Assembly: GCF_022919075.1 (NCBI RefSeq) | Contig: NZ_CP095078.1 | Location: forward strand, 5,394,001-5,458,000 | From: Nocardioides sp. W7 | GTDB taxonomy: Bacteria; Actinomycetota; Actinomycetes; Propionibacteriales; Nocardioidaceae | Direction of reading: 5' to 3' | Length of the DNA: 64,000 nt | Shown: positions 18,091-27,429 of the stretch, in pieces | Layout of the letters: each line of letters starts with the position of its first letter | Position numbering within the stretch: position 1 is the stretch's first letter | Notes under the pieces: model-generated | Told to the model about the DNA's origin: nothing | The model's input: only the letters and a program-made list of their open reading frames with translations | Databases searched by the model: none | Position numbers and translations under genes: made by a program

Positions 18091-19149
18091 CTACTGAGCC
18101 GGGGCGACGAACCCGACCCGCTGGTAGACGTCGCGCAGCGTCGCCTCCGCAACCTCGCCCGCCCGCTCGGCGCCCTGCTTCAGGACGGCGCTCAGGTGGG
18201 CCTGGTCGTCGAGCAGCTCCAGGGTCCGCTCGCGGAACGGCGTGACGAACTCGACCACGGCCTCGGCGAGGTCCTTCTTCAGGTCGCCGTACCCCTTGCC
18301 GGCGTACTGCTCGGCGAGGTCCTGTACGCCGGTGCCGGTCAGCGCGGAGAAGATCGTCAGCAGGTTGGAGACCCCGGGCTTGGTCTCGGGGTCGAAGCGG
18401 ACCTCGGCCTCGGAGTCGGTGACCGCCGAGCGGATCTTCTTGGCGCTGACCTTGGGGTCGTCGAGCATCTCCACGATCCCGGCCGGCGACGACGCCGACT
18501 TCGACATCTTCGAGGTGGGGTCCTGGAGGTCGGCGATCTTGGCGGTCGACTTCAGGATGTACGGCTCGGGCAGCCGGAAGGTCTTCTTGTAGCGGTGGTT
18601 GAACCGCTGGGCCAGGTCGCGGGTGAGCTCGAGGTGCTGGCGCTGGTCCTCGCCGACCGGCACGTAGTGCGGCCGGTAGAGCAGGATGTCGGCCGCCTGG
18701 AGGATCGGGTAGGTGAACAGCCCGACGCTCGCGGCGCCCTCGCCGCCCTTGGCGGACTTGTCCTTGAACTGGGTCATCCGGCGGGCCTCGCCGAAGCCGG
18801 TCAGGCACTGCAGCACCCAGCCGAGCTGCGGGTGGGCCGGCACCTGGGACTGGATGAAGATCGCGGAGCGCTCCGGGTCGATGCCCATCGCCAGCAGCTG
18901 CGCGGCCGCGCGCAGGCACCGCTCCCGCAGCACCTTCGGGTCCTGCTCGAGGGTGATCGCGTGCAGGTCGGCGATGAAGAAGAACGGCTCGTGGTCGCGC
19001 TGCAGGTCCACCCACTGACGCAGCGCGCCGAGGTAGTTGCCGAAGTGGAACGAGTCGGCCGTCGGCTGGATGCCGGAGAGCACGCGCGGCCGGGCGCCGC
19101 CCGAGGCCTGCGTGGGTACGGCGACGTCCGGCTGGGTGGTGGTGGACAT
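18091..19149 (-). CDS. trpS: Tryptophan--tRNA ligase
   Basis: 352 aa class I synthetase that loads tryptophan onto its tRNA. The HIGH-like motif HFGNYLGA is at residues 35-42 after SGIQPTADS, and the KMSKS loop (KMSKSA) is near residue 200 in DPTSKMSKSASSPAG. AIFIQSQVPAH and YPILQAADILLY are typical for TrpS. I chose the ATG at 19147-19149 because GGGAAG lies ten bases upstream; the ATG at 19156-19158 would put that site too close. It is the first gene of a minus-strand run. Confidence 0.96.
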   Translation of the reverse strand: MSTTTQPDVAVPTQASGGARPRVLSGIQPTADSFHFGNYLGALRQWVDLQRDHEPFFFIADLHAITLEQDPKVLRERCLRAAAQLLAMGIDPERSAIFIQSQVPAHPQLGWVLQCLTGFGEARRMTQFKDKSAKGGEGAASVGLFTYPILQAADILLYRPHYVPVGEDQRQHLELTRDLAQRFNHRYKKTFRLPEPYILKSTAKIADLQDPTSKMSKSASSPAGIVEMLDDPKVSAKKIRSAVTDSEAEVRFDPETKPGVSNLLTIFSALTGTGVQDLAEQYAGKGYGDLKKDLAEAVVEFVTPFRERTLELLDDQAHLSAVLKQGAERAGEVAEATLRDVYQRVGFVAPAQ

Positions 19150-19227
19150 GGGAGGCATTCTTCCCGATCGCACCCGCCGAGGCGTGCACGGGCCCTACGC
19201 TGGCGCCTCCCCGACAACGGAGCACCC

Positions 19228-19944
19228 GTGAGCGTCCCGCAGCCGCCGTGGCCACCGCCGTACCCCCGGCCCGCCGACCGGTGCCATCCCCCGGAGCACG
19301 GCGACCCCGGCGCCTGGTCGCACAGCGGCCCGCCGCCCCAGGCCCCGAGCACCTTGGCGGTGGGCGTCATCGTCCTCGCCCTGCTCCTGACCGCCGTGCA
19401 GGTGTCGATCGCCGTCGCTGCTTGGCCGGCTGGCGAGACCTACCGGCAGGCGGCGCGCGACGGGCTGGCTCCGTCGGACGTCTTCACGGTGTACGACGGT
19501 CTCACCGTCCTGCTGTTCCCCACGCTGGTGGGCTGCTACGTGGTGAGCTGCCTGTGGCTCCAGCGGTGTCGCGCCAACCTCGACCGGTTCGCCCCGCACC
19601 TCGACCACGCGCGCAGCCCCATCTGGACGTGGCTGGGCTGGTGGGTGCCGGTGGTGTCGCTCTGGTTCCCCTACCAGGTCGTGCGCGACGCGCAGCACGA
19701 CCACTCGACCGCGCCGCGGGTGTGGCTCGGCTGGTGGTGGGCCGGCTGGCTCGGTTTCTTGTTCCTGTCACAGGGCACGGCTCCCCTGACGAGCTCCTCG
19801 GACGCCATCGACGAGACCCTCGCGAGCGCGCTGCCGGTGCTGGAGACGATGGCGGCGGTCGCCCTGGTGGTCGCGCTGGTCCCCTGGGTGGGTGTCGTGC
19901 GCCGTACCACCGCCGCGCAGCGCCGGCTCGTCGAGCCGCGCTGA
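19228..19944 (+). CDS. DUF4328 domain membrane protein
   Basis: 238 aa. A proline- and histidine-rich cytosolic N-terminus (residues 1-40) is followed by four hydrophobic segments. The DUF4328 pattern is visible as RCRANLDRF, SPIWTWLGWWVPVVSLWFPYQVVRD, which is typical of a family of actinobacterial membrane proteins of unknown function. The start is GTG at 19228 with GGAG eight bases upstream. It is divergent from trpS and followed by the double acetyltransferase gene 52 bases on. Confidence 0.8.
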   Translation: MSVPQPPWPPPYPRPADRCHPPEHGDPGAWSHSGPPPQAPSTLAVGVIVLALLLTAVQVSIAVAAWPAGETYRQAARDGLAPSDVFTVYDGLTVLLFPTLVGCYVVSCLWLQRCRANLDRFAPHLDHARSPIWTWLGWWVPVVSLWFPYQVVRDAQHDHSTAPRVWLGWWWAGWLGFLFLSQGTAPLTSSSDAIDETLASALPVLETMAAVALVVALVPWVGVVRRTTAAQRRLVEPR

Positions 19945-19996
19945 CCGGTCCGAATCCGGTTTGCCGACGCCCCCGTCGTCGGTGAGGGTTGGGCCC

Positions 19997-21088
19997 ATGC
20001 CCGCCCCCACCCTCACCGACGGCACCGTGACGATCCGCGCCCACCGCCCCGACGACGCGCCGGGCTCCTTCGAGCAGAGCCAGGACCCGGAGTCGCAGCG
20101 GTGGACGACCGTGCCGGTGCCGTACGCGATGAGCGACGCGGAGACGTTCGTCGGCGAGATCATGCCGCGAGGCTGGGCCGACGGGTCCGAGTGGGGCTTC
20201 GCGATCGAGTACGACGGCCGCTACGCCGGGACCGTCTCGCTGCGCGACGAGGGGCAGGGCCGGGCGGAGATCGCGTACGGCGCCCACCCGGCCGTCCGCG
20301 GCACCGGGGTCGTCGAGCGGGCGCTGCGGCTGCTCCTGGAGTGGGGCTTCGCCGAGCGGGGGCTGCGGACCGTCTTCTGGATGGCGCACACCGGCGACTG
20401 GGCCTCCCGCAAGGTCGCCTGGCGGCTCGGCTTCTCCTGCGACGGCACGCTGCGGCACTGGGCGCCGCAGCGCGGCGAGCTCCGCGACGTGTGGGTCGGC
20501 ACCCTGCACCGCGACGACCCGCGCGAGCCGCGCACCACCTGGCTGCCCTGTCCGGTCATCGAGTCGCGCGGGCTGCGGCTGCGGCCGATCACCGCCGCCG
20601 ACGCGCCTCGCATCCAGGAGGCCTGCAGCGAGGAGCGCACCCAGCACTGGCTCGGCCAGCTGCCGGCGCCGTACACGCTCGAGGAGGCGGAGGCCTACGT
20701 CGAGGCCCGCACCGCGATGCTCGCCGACGGCCGCGGCGAGACCTGGGCGGTGACCGAGGCCGGCGACGACCGGATCCTCGCCGACATCGGGTGGTTCAAC
20801 CACACCGTGGGTGTGGCGTGCGAGATCGGCTACTGGGCCCATCCCGACGCCCGGGGCCGCGGGATCACCACCCGCGCGCTCGCGGTCGTCACCGACCACG
20901 TCTTCGCCACCCTCGGCGTGCAGCGGGTCACCTGCTTCGCAGCCGTCGAGAACACCGCGTCGCGCCACGTCATCGAGGCCAACGGCTTCCGCCAGTACGG
21001 CGTCGAGCGCCTCGGCGCGATGGTCCGCGGCGGCCGTGCCGACCTGGCGCTGTACGACGTGCTGGCCGCGGAGTGGGCGGCCCGCTGA
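19997..21088 (+). CDS. Tandem GNAT-family N-acetyltransferase
   Basis: 363 aa holding two complete GNAT domains (about 1-170 and 185-360), both of the RimJ/RimL-like type. Each has the acetyl-CoA pyrophosphate loop: HPAVRGTGVVERAL in the first and HPDARGRGITTRAL in the second, and each ends in the family N-x-A-S-x-x-x-x-x-x-x-G-F pattern (the first reads DWASRKVAWRLGF, the second NTASRHVIEANGF). The first loop has GTGVV instead of the usual GxGIA, so it may be weaker. Such proteins acetylate protein N-termini, amino sugars or antibiotics; the substrate is not visible. ATG start at 19997. Confidence 0.85.
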   Translation: MPAPTLTDGTVTIRAHRPDDAPGSFEQSQDPESQRWTTVPVPYAMSDAETFVGEIMPRGWADGSEWGFAIEYDGRYAGTVSLRDEGQGRAEIAYGAHPAVRGTGVVERALRLLLEWGFAERGLRTVFWMAHTGDWASRKVAWRLGFSCDGTLRHWAPQRGELRDVWVGTLHRDDPREPRTTWLPCPVIESRGLRLRPITAADAPRIQEACSEERTQHWLGQLPAPYTLEEAEAYVEARTAMLADGRGETWAVTEAGDDRILADIGWFNHTVGVACEIGYWAHPDARGRGITTRALAVVTDHVFATLGVQRVTCFAAVENTASRHVIEANGFRQYGVERLGAMVRGGRADLALYDVLAAEWAAR

Positions 21089-21092
21089 CGGG

Positions 21093-22313
21093 TCAGGCTG
21101 GGGCGTGCTCGCGCCGGTGGCTGAGCGCCGACCACAGCAGGATCCCCACGCCGAGGACCGACAGTGCGGCGCCGACGAGGGCCGGCGAGCGGTAGCCGTA
21201 CCCGGCCGCGATCACGACGCCGCCGAGCCAGGCGCCGAGGGCGTTGGCCGTGTTGAGCGCGGCATGGTTCATCGCGGCGCCGAGCGTGATGGCGTCGCCG
21301 GCGACGTCCATCAACCGCAGCTGCAGGTTGGTGACGAGGATCGAGCCGATCGCGGTGATCGAGAAGACGACCGGCAGCAGCCACCAGCCGTAGGGCGCGA
21401 CCGCCCAGAAGACCAGCATGATGACGGCGGATCCGATGCCGGACCACAGCAGCGACCGGAAGACCGACCAGGCCGCGAGCTCGCCCGCGAGCCAGGTGCC
21501 GCCGACCATGCCGAGACCGAAGGCGAGCAGGAAGATCGGTACGTCGCCCTCGCTCAGCCCGGCGACGTCGGTGACCGTGGTGGCGATGTAGGAGTAGACG
21601 GCGAACAGCCCACCGAAGCCGATCGCGCCCGCGGCCATCGTCAGCCAGACCTGCCGGCGGGCGAAGAACTCGCGGGCCTCCTTGCGGCCGGTGGCCTCCT
21701 TGTCGCCCGGCACCGACGGCACGAACGCCAGGACCAGCACGATCGTCACCAGCGCGATGCCGGAGGTCATCAGGTACGCCGCGCGCCAGCCGAGGCCCTG
21801 ACCGACCCAGGTCGCGGCGGGCACGCCGACCACGTTGGCGAAGGACAGCCCGAGCATCACGCTGGCCACCGCCCGACCGCGGTGCCGGGGCTCGGCGAGG
21901 CCGGCGGCGACCAGGCTGGCGACGCCGAAGTACGCGCCGTGCGGCAGCCCGTCGAGGAAGCGGGCGAAGGTGAGCATGCCGTAGCCGGTGGCGGCCGCGC
22001 TGAGCAGGTTGAAGAGGCCGTACGCCGCCATCAGGCCGACCAGCAGCCCGCGCCGCGGCAGCCTCGCTGCGAAGAACGACAGGATCGGGACGCCGACGAC
22101 GACGCCGAGGGCGTACGCCGAGATCACGTGGCCGGCCTTCGGCTCCGAGACGCCGATGCCCTCGGCGATCTGCGGGAGCAGGCCCATGGTCACGAACTCC
22201 GTCGTGCCGATCGCGAACCCGCCGACCGCGAGCGCGAGCACCGCCAGCACGAACCTTCGACCACCGAGCTCGGGGGTCGGTGCTGCGGTCGTGGCGGGCG
22301 CGGTCGTCGTCAT
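21093..22313 (-). CDS. MFS transporter, DHA1/AraJ-like efflux protein
   Basis: 406 aa with 12 hydrophobic segments. The N-terminal helix FVLAVLALAVGGFAIGTTEFVTMGLLPQIAEGIGV is the hallmark of the drug:H+ antiporter-1 subgroup that includes AraJ, YdhP and CmlA-like pumps. The motif A region reads LPRRGLLVGLMAAYG and a later GLPHGAYFGVASLVAA is typical of this branch. It should export sugars or drugs by proton antiport; the substrate is unknown. The start ATG at 22311-22313 begins MTTTAPATTAAP; an earlier ATG 39 bases upstream is less likely. It ends four bases from the convergent GNAT gene. Confidence 0.88.
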   Translation of the reverse strand: MTTTAPATTAAPTPELGGRRFVLAVLALAVGGFAIGTTEFVTMGLLPQIAEGIGVSEPKAGHVISAYALGVVVGVPILSFFAARLPRRGLLVGLMAAYGLFNLLSAAATGYGMLTFARFLDGLPHGAYFGVASLVAAGLAEPRHRGRAVASVMLGLSFANVVGVPAATWVGQGLGWRAAYLMTSGIALVTIVLVLAFVPSVPGDKEATGRKEAREFFARRQVWLTMAAGAIGFGGLFAVYSYIATTVTDVAGLSEGDVPIFLLAFGLGMVGGTWLAGELAAWSVFRSLLWSGIGSAVIMLVFWAVAPYGWWLLPVVFSITAIGSILVTNLQLRLMDVAGDAITLGAAMNHAALNTANALGAWLGGVVIAAGYGYRSPALVGAALSVLGVGILLWSALSHRREHAPA

Positions 22314-22370
22314 GATCGCTTTCGGTCGGGAGCGGGCGGGCTCATCGTCCAACCAGCACCCGTCGATCGG

Positions 22371-23153
22371 CTATTCCAGGAAGTCCCGCACGCGCGGGGT
22401 GACGTTCGTCGCGAACTCCTCGAAGAAGCCGTGCCGACCACCCTCGTGCAGGTGCAGCACGGCACCGGGAATCCGCTCGGCCAGCAGCGGCGCGTTCGCG
22501 GTGGCCACCATCCGGTCGTCGGTGCCGTGCAGCACCAGCGTCGGCGCGGCGATCCGGGGCAGCAGGTCCCAGGCGTCGTGCCGGCCGCTGGCCCGCAGGT
22601 GCGCGCGACTCTCCGCCGCGGTCGTCGTGCGGTCGCCGAACAGCAGGCTCTCCTCGGGCCGGTGCGGCCAGGCGTCGGTGTAGAAGAGCTCGCGCAGGGT
22701 CGCGCGCCGGTGGGCCGGGTCGGGGTGCGCGAGCTCGCGTCGTACGACGCTGTCGCGCTCCTGCGCGTGCTTGCCGCCGGGCGAGGTGCAGGCCAGCACC
22801 AGCCGGCCGACCAGCTCCGGGTGCTCGGCCGCCAGCACCTGGGCGACCCGGCCGCCCATCGAGGTGCCGTACACCGCGACCGGCCCGCCCCCGAGGTGCT
22901 CGACGACCGCGGCCGCGTCGTCGGCGAAGAGCCGCGTCGACCACTCCCCCACGGTCCCGCGGCTGTCACCGGTGCCGCGCTGGTCGATCGTGACCGTGCG
23001 CCACCGGTCCTCGAAGCCGCCGCGGACCAGGTCCCACCAGTGGTGGTTGTTGGCCTGCCCGGCCAGCAGCAGCAGGGTCGGGCCGTCGGCCGGCCCGGCC
23101 ACCTGGACCGCCAGCTCGAAGCCGTCAGACATGGTGACCCTCAGCTCCAGCAC
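22371..23153 (-). CDS. Alpha/beta-fold hydrolase
   Basis: 260 aa. Nucleophile elbow GTSMGG near residue 104 (Ser), an Asp in HGTDDRMV near 215 and the catalytic His in EGGRHGFFEEF near 245 give a complete triad. The oxyanion region is LLLLAGQANNHHWWDLV and DQRGTGDSR follows strand 4. It is a cytosolic esterase/lipase-like or C-C hydrolase-like enzyme of unknown substrate, 260 aa being usual. The start is GTG at 23151-23153; an ATG at 23130-23132 (MSDGFELAV) with AGGG six bases upstream is an equally fair choice. No partner gene is evident. Confidence 0.85.
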   Translation of the reverse strand: MLELRVTMSDGFELAVQVAGPADGPTLLLLAGQANNHHWWDLVRGGFEDRWRTVTIDQRGTGDSRGTVGEWSTRLFADDAAAVVEHLGGGPVAVYGTSMGGRVAQVLAAEHPELVGRLVLACTSPGGKHAQERDSVVRRELAHPDPAHRRATLRELFYTDAWPHRPEESLLFGDRTTTAAESRAHLRASGRHDAWDLLPRIAAPTLVLHGTDDRMVATANAPLLAERIPGAVLHLHEGGRHGFFEEFATNVTPRVRDFLE

Positions 23154-23170
23154 CCGCGCGACGCTACGCG

Positions 23171-23263
23171 GTCGAGTCGTGTCCCCTGGCGGTCGAGTCG
23201 GGAATCCGTGACGGACTCGACCACCAGAACTCCCTACTCAACGGTCAGGGGACACGACTCAAC
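23171..23263. repeat. Palindromic element overlapping the end of the ABC exporter gene
   Basis: Outer arms GTCGAGTCGTGTCCCCTG (23171-23188) and its complement with one mismatch (23246-23263) enclose an inner inverted pair GGTCGAGTC / GACTCGACC. The right arm contains the TGA stop of the ABC exporter (23259-23261). It lies between two minus-strand genes. Confidence 0.75.
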
Positions 23264-26200
23264 CGGCTAGGTGGGCCCAGGCGGAGGACAGGTCGCGCCA
23301 CGGGCCGATGGCGGCGACCTCGCCGTCGACGAGCACCACCACCCGGTCCGCCTGGGCCAGCGCGGCCTGCTTGGACGTGGCGCCGAGGACCGTGGTGCCG
23401 CGCTCGCGCAGGGCCTTCCAGAGCTCGATCTCGGTGCCGGCGTCGAGGGCGCTGGACACGTCGTCGGCGAGCAGCAGCTCGGTGTCGGCCGCGAGCGCCC
23501 GGGCGAGCGCCAGCCGCTGCACCTGGCCGCCCGAGAGCCGGACGCCGCGGTGCCCGACGATCGCGTCCGGACCACCGGCCTCGGCGACGTCGGCCTCCAG
23601 CCGGGCGTCGGCGATGGCCCGCCCGAGAGGACGCTCGTGACCGAGCCGCACGTTGTCGGCGAAGGTGCCGGAGAGCACCCGGGGCACCTGGGCGATGTGG
23701 GCGACCTGGCCCGGGCGCAGGAACGTCTGGGCGTCCTCGACCTCGGAGCCGTTCCACCGGATCGAGCCGGTGTGCTCGACCAGCCCGGCGAGCGCGGCGA
23801 GCAGGCTGGACTTGCCGGAGCCGACCTGGCCGAGGAGCAGCACCAGCTCACCGGAGCGCAGCGTCAGGTCGACGCCGACCACCCCGCGGGTGCCGTCGTC
23901 GTGGACCGCCGCGACCCCCTGCAGGGTCAGCTCGCGCAGCGGCACCCGCTCGGTCGGAGCCGGTGTGGGCGCGGCACCGCTCACCAGGTCGACTCCCGGC
24001 GGCAGGTCCATCAGGTCGACCCCACCGGCCAGCCGGCTGGTGGCCTGCTGCCAGGAGCGGGTGCCGGGGGCCTCGGTGATCACCGCGCCGGCGACCCGGC
24101 CGAACCAGTCGAAGCCGTTGACGGCGTTGGCCACCAGCAGCGCGGTGGCCAGGCCCCAACCGCCGGAGAAGAAGAGTGCCCAGGCGGCGACCACGCCCGC
24201 CTGCACCATCACGACGGGGACCCCGTCGAGGACGGCCTGGACCCGGTGCTCGCGGACCGCGGCGTCCACCCGGCCGCCGTCGACCCGGCGCAGGTGGGCG
24301 TGCACGTCGGGGGTGGCGGCGGCCAGCTTGACCGTGCGCGCCGACTCCAGCGCGGAGACCAGGGAGCGGCCGAACCGGGCCCGGGCCGCGGACGACGCCG
24401 TGGCCGAGCGACCGGCGACCGGCCGGCCGGCCGTGGAGGCCAGGGCGGAGGCGACCATCACGGCCAGCAGCACTCCACCGGCCAGCAGGCTGCCGCCGAG
24501 GATCGCGGTGACCACCACGATCGCGAGGCCGTTGAGGAAGTCGACCCACCGGTCGGCATAACGGGCGAACCGGTCGGCGTCCATGGCCCGAGCGACGACC
24601 TCGCCGGGCGGGGTGCGGGCGAGCCGGTGCTGCTCGGTCTGGCCGGCGAGGACCGACATCCGGACCCGGAGCATCACCTCGACCCACCAGCGGGGGTAGC
24701 GGACGAACGCGCCGGCGAGCAGCAGCGGGGCCGCGAGCAGGGAGACGACCAGGCCCACGGTGAGCAGCACCGGCTCCCGGCCGGCCTGCAGGTCCTCGAC
24801 GATGCGGCCCCAGACCAGGCCGGTGACCGCGCCGTACGCCCCGACGACGGCGGCCATCAGGAACAGCACCGCACCCACCACGCCCCAGCGCGGCTCGACC
24901 AGCAGGGCCCGGGTGATGCCGTGGGTCAGCGTCGAGCCGTCCGGCACCTCGGGCAGGACCGGCGGCGGGCCGGAGCGGCGTACGCCGCCGACGGCGCTCG
25001 CGGGCTCGTCGGTGGGGTCTTCGACCTGCTCGGGGCCGCCTGCGTCGAGCAGGTCGCGGAAGTGACCGGGACGCGAGGCGAGCAGCTGACGGGGTCCCTG
25101 CTGGACCACGCGACCGGACTCGAGCACCGCCACCAGGTCGGCCCGGCTCACCGTCGAGAGCCGGTGCGCGACCAGGACGCCGGTGCGACCGGCCAGCAGG
25201 CGGTCGGAGGCCCGGACCACGCGCGCCTCGGTGAGCGGATCCATCCGCGCCGTCGCCTCGTCGAGGACCACCACCCGCACGTCGCGCACGAGCAGCCGCG
25301 CGAAGGCGACCAGCTGCTCCTCCCCCGCCGACAGGGTCGTGCCACCGGGTCCGAGCACGGTGTCGAGACCGTCCGGGAGACCGGCGACCCAGTCGGCGAG
25401 CCCGAGCTCGGCCACCGCGTCCGCGATCGTGGTCCGCGGCAGGTCGGAGAAGAGGGCGATGTTCTCGGCGAGCGTGCCGGCGAGGATCTCCGTGCGCTGG
25501 GTGACCACCCCGACCGCGGCCCGCAGCTGCTGGAGGTCGAGGTCGAGTACGTCGACGCCGCCGAGCAGGACGCTCCCGGGCTCCGGGTCGACGGCGCGGG
25601 AGAGCAGCGAGGCCAGCGTGGACTTGCCGGAGCCGGTGCGCCCCACCAGCGCGACGGTCTGGCCGGCCGGCACGCTCAGGTCGACCTCCCGCAGCGCGAA
25701 GGTGCCCTCCGTGTAGGCGAAGTGCAGGTCGCGCAGCTCGACACCCAGGCTGCCGTCGGGCAGCGGCCGCCCGCCGGCCGGCTCCGGCTCGGCGCCGAGC
25801 ATCTGGCGCAGCCGCACGAGCGCGCCGACCCCGGCCTGCAGATCGGGCAGGTGTCGGGCGACCTGGTCGATCTGGCCGACGAACATCGTCGTCACCAGGA
25901 ACAGCGTCACCAGGCGCGGCACCGACAGGTCGCCGGCCGCGGTCAGGGCGACGCCGACCACCCCGACGCCCGCGAGCAGGCCGTGCAGCAGGAGCCCGGC
26001 CCGGCGGGCCAGCCGGGTCTCGACGGCGAGCACCCGGGCGAACAGGTCGTGCACGCGCGCCGACAGCTCGCTGAGGCGGCGTACGACGTGGGCCTGGCCG
26101 AGGCTGGTGCGCAGGTCGTCGCGGCCGGTGACGCCCTCCTCCATCGCCGCCGCGTGGTCGGTCCAGGCCATCTCCTCGACGACCTTGCGACGGGAGATCT

Positions 26201-26765
26201 CACCGAGCAGGGGCCGGACCACCACGAAGGTCACGGCGCCCACGACCGGGAAGAGGAACCACGCCGGCCACCACGTCACGCCCGCGACGATCCACATCGG
26301 CACCGTAGTGAAGGCGGTGCGCATGGCGTCCCAGAGCTGGCGACGGACCAGGGTGCCGACCTCGTGGGTGTCGTCGTCGACGCGGTCGAGCACCTCGCCG
26401 ACGGCCTGCTCGGAGAGCATGGCCAGCGGTTGGTGCAGCGCCGCTTCGAGCAGGTCGGCGCGCAGCTGCCCCTCGGCCCGGTCGGACACCCCCGCCCAGG
26501 CGGTGCGGCCGATGGTGTCGAGCACGGCGGCGCCGACCACACAGAGGGCGAGCATCCCGACCAGCCGTCCGGTGGGGTCCTCGGCGAGGCGACCCGCCAC
26601 GACGGTGCCGAGGGTCTGCCCGATCGCGGAGATCATCGAGGCCACGAGCGCGGCGATCGCGATGCCGGAGCGGAGCCGTCGCCAGCCGACGCGGCGCCGC
26701 GGATCCGGCGTCGACAGGACCGGTGCGGCGGGGTGGGAGACCTCGGTGAGGGCTGCGGTGCTCAT
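23259..26765 (-). CDS. Fused double ABC exporter (two membrane and two ATPase halves)
   Basis: 1168 aa: membrane domain, ATPase domain, membrane domain, ATPase domain. First ATPase: Walker A GRTGSGKST (about 375), signature LSAGEEQ (about 478), Walker B VVVLDEATARMD (about 502), H-loop AHRLS. Second: Walker A GQVGSGKSS (about 980), signature LSGGQVQR (about 1075), Walker B LLLADDVSSALD (about 1100), and ATS in place of the H-loop His. The two composite sites are therefore unequal: one canonical, one degenerate (Glu to Asp, no His, altered signature). This is the pattern of heterodimeric exporters such as TM287/288, here on one chain. The cargo (lipid, peptide or drug) is unknown. I chose the ATG at 26763-26765 over one 36 bases earlier. 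Confidence 0.9.
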   Translation of the reverse strand: MSTAALTEVSHPAAPVLSTPDPRRRVGWRRLRSGIAIAALVASMISAIGQTLGTVVAGRLAEDPTGRLVGMLALCVVGAAVLDTIGRTAWAGVSDRAEGQLRADLLEAALHQPLAMLSEQAVGEVLDRVDDDTHEVGTLVRRQLWDAMRTAFTTVPMWIVAGVTWWPAWFLFPVVGAVTFVVVRPLLGEISRRKVVEEMAWTDHAAAMEEGVTGRDDLRTSLGQAHVVRRLSELSARVHDLFARVLAVETRLARRAGLLLHGLLAGVGVVGVALTAAGDLSVPRLVTLFLVTTMFVGQIDQVARHLPDLQAGVGALVRLRQMLGAEPEPAGGRPLPDGSLGVELRDLHFAYTEGTFALREVDLSVPAGQTVALVGRTGSGKSTLASLLSRAVDPEPGSVLLGGVDVLDLDLQQLRAAVGVVTQRTEILAGTLAENIALFSDLPRTTIADAVAELGLADWVAGLPDGLDTVLGPGGTTLSAGEEQLVAFARLLVRDVRVVVLDEATARMDPLTEARVVRASDRLLAGRTGVLVAHRLSTVSRADLVAVLESGRVVQQGPRQLLASRPGHFRDLLDAGGPEQVEDPTDEPASAVGGVRRSGPPPVLPEVPDGSTLTHGITRALLVEPRWGVVGAVLFLMAAVVGAYGAVTGLVWGRIVEDLQAGREPVLLTVGLVVSLLAAPLLLAGAFVRYPRWWVEVMLRVRMSVLAGQTEQHRLARTPPGEVVARAMDADRFARYADRWVDFLNGLAIVVVTAILGGSLLAGGVLLAVMVASALASTAGRPVAGRSATASSAARARFGRSLVSALESARTVKLAAATPDVHAHLRRVDGGRVDAAVREHRVQAVLDGVPVVMVQAGVVAAWALFFSGGWGLATALLVANAVNGFDWFGRVAGAVITEAPGTRSWQQATSRLAGGVDLMDLPPGVDLVSGAAPTPAPTERVPLRELTLQGVAAVHDDGTRGVVGVDLTLRSGELVLLLGQVGSGKSSLLAALAGLVEHTGSIRWNGSEVEDAQTFLRPGQVAHIAQVPRVLSGTFADNVRLGHERPLGRAIADARLEADVAEAGGPDAIVGHRGVRLSGGQVQRLALARALAADTELLLADDVSSALDAGTEIELWKALRERGTTVLGATSKQAALAQADRVVVLVDGEVAAIGPWRDLSSAWAHLAG

Positions 26766-26870
26766 CACCGACGACGGTACGACGCCCCACCGACCGTCCA
26801 CGACGGGTTTTCGCGTGTCATGTGGCGCACGTCATACGATCTGGCGCCCCTGATAGCCAGGGCGGATGAC

Positions 26871-26898
26871 GTCCGGCGCCGGCAGCGACTCGCCGGAC
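26871..26898 (-). terminator. Hairpin after the DinB-like gene
   Basis: GTCCGGCG (26871-26878) pairs with CGCCGGAC (26891-26898) around a 12-base loop, eight bases beyond the DinB-like gene's stop codon. It is a plausible terminator without a T-run. Confidence 0.45.
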
Positions 26899-26905
26899 GA
26901 CGTCC

Positions 26906-27415
26906 TCAGCCGTCGGCCAGCAGCTGCTCGCGCAGGATGTCGGCGTGCCCGCAGTGCTGGGCGAGCTCGCGGAGCACGTGGAGGTAGACCCAGCGCAGCG
27001 GCAGCGGCCCGCGCCGGTTGCCGGGCACGCGGTCGTCGAGCCCGAGGTCGGCGGTGGCCCGCCGCGAGGCCGCGCACACCGCGAGGTAGCGCTCGCGCAC
27101 CGCCGCGATCGTGTCGTCCGCGGCCAGCACGAACGACTCGTCCGGGGTCGCCGGGATCCCGATCTCGGCGCGCGAGCGGGAGGTGATCGCCTCGTCGAAC
27201 CAGACCTGCTCGACGAAGGTGACGTGCTTGACCAGGCCGAGCAGCGTCGTACGCGACGGCACCAGCGAGCGCCGGGCCTGCTCCTCGCTCAGCCCGTCCA
27301 GGCAGGAGGCGAGGGCGGCCCGGTGCTCATCGACGAAGAACTCGAACTGGCGCTGGGCCGGAGCGTCGATCACGTCCTCGGCGAAGGTGGGCGGAAACGT
27401 GGGCACGGCCCACAT
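26906..27415 (-). CDS. DinB/DUF664 family protein (mycothiol-dependent enzyme family)
   Basis: 169 aa four-helix-bundle protein. The metal-binding histidines of the DinB fold are in KHVTFVEQVWFDEAI (about residue 60) and HCGHADILREQLL (about 155). The variant with that C-terminal HxxHADILRE is the DUF664 group, in which actinobacterial members act with the thiol mycothiol as S-transferases or isomerases. Cytosolic; the substrate is unknown. The ATG at 27413-27415 was chosen because the frame further upstream runs into the next gene. It follows the small one-segment membrane protein gene by 14 bases. Confidence 0.82.
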   Translation of the reverse strand: MWAVPTFPPTFAEDVIDAPAQRQFEFFVDEHRAALASCLDGLSEEQARRSLVPSRTTLLGLVKHVTFVEQVWFDEAITSRSRAEIGIPATPDESFVLAADDTIAAVRERYLAVCAASRRATADLGLDDRVPGNRRGPLPLRWVYLHVLRELAQHCGHADILREQLLADG

Positions 27416-27429
27416 CGTCGCACGACCCG

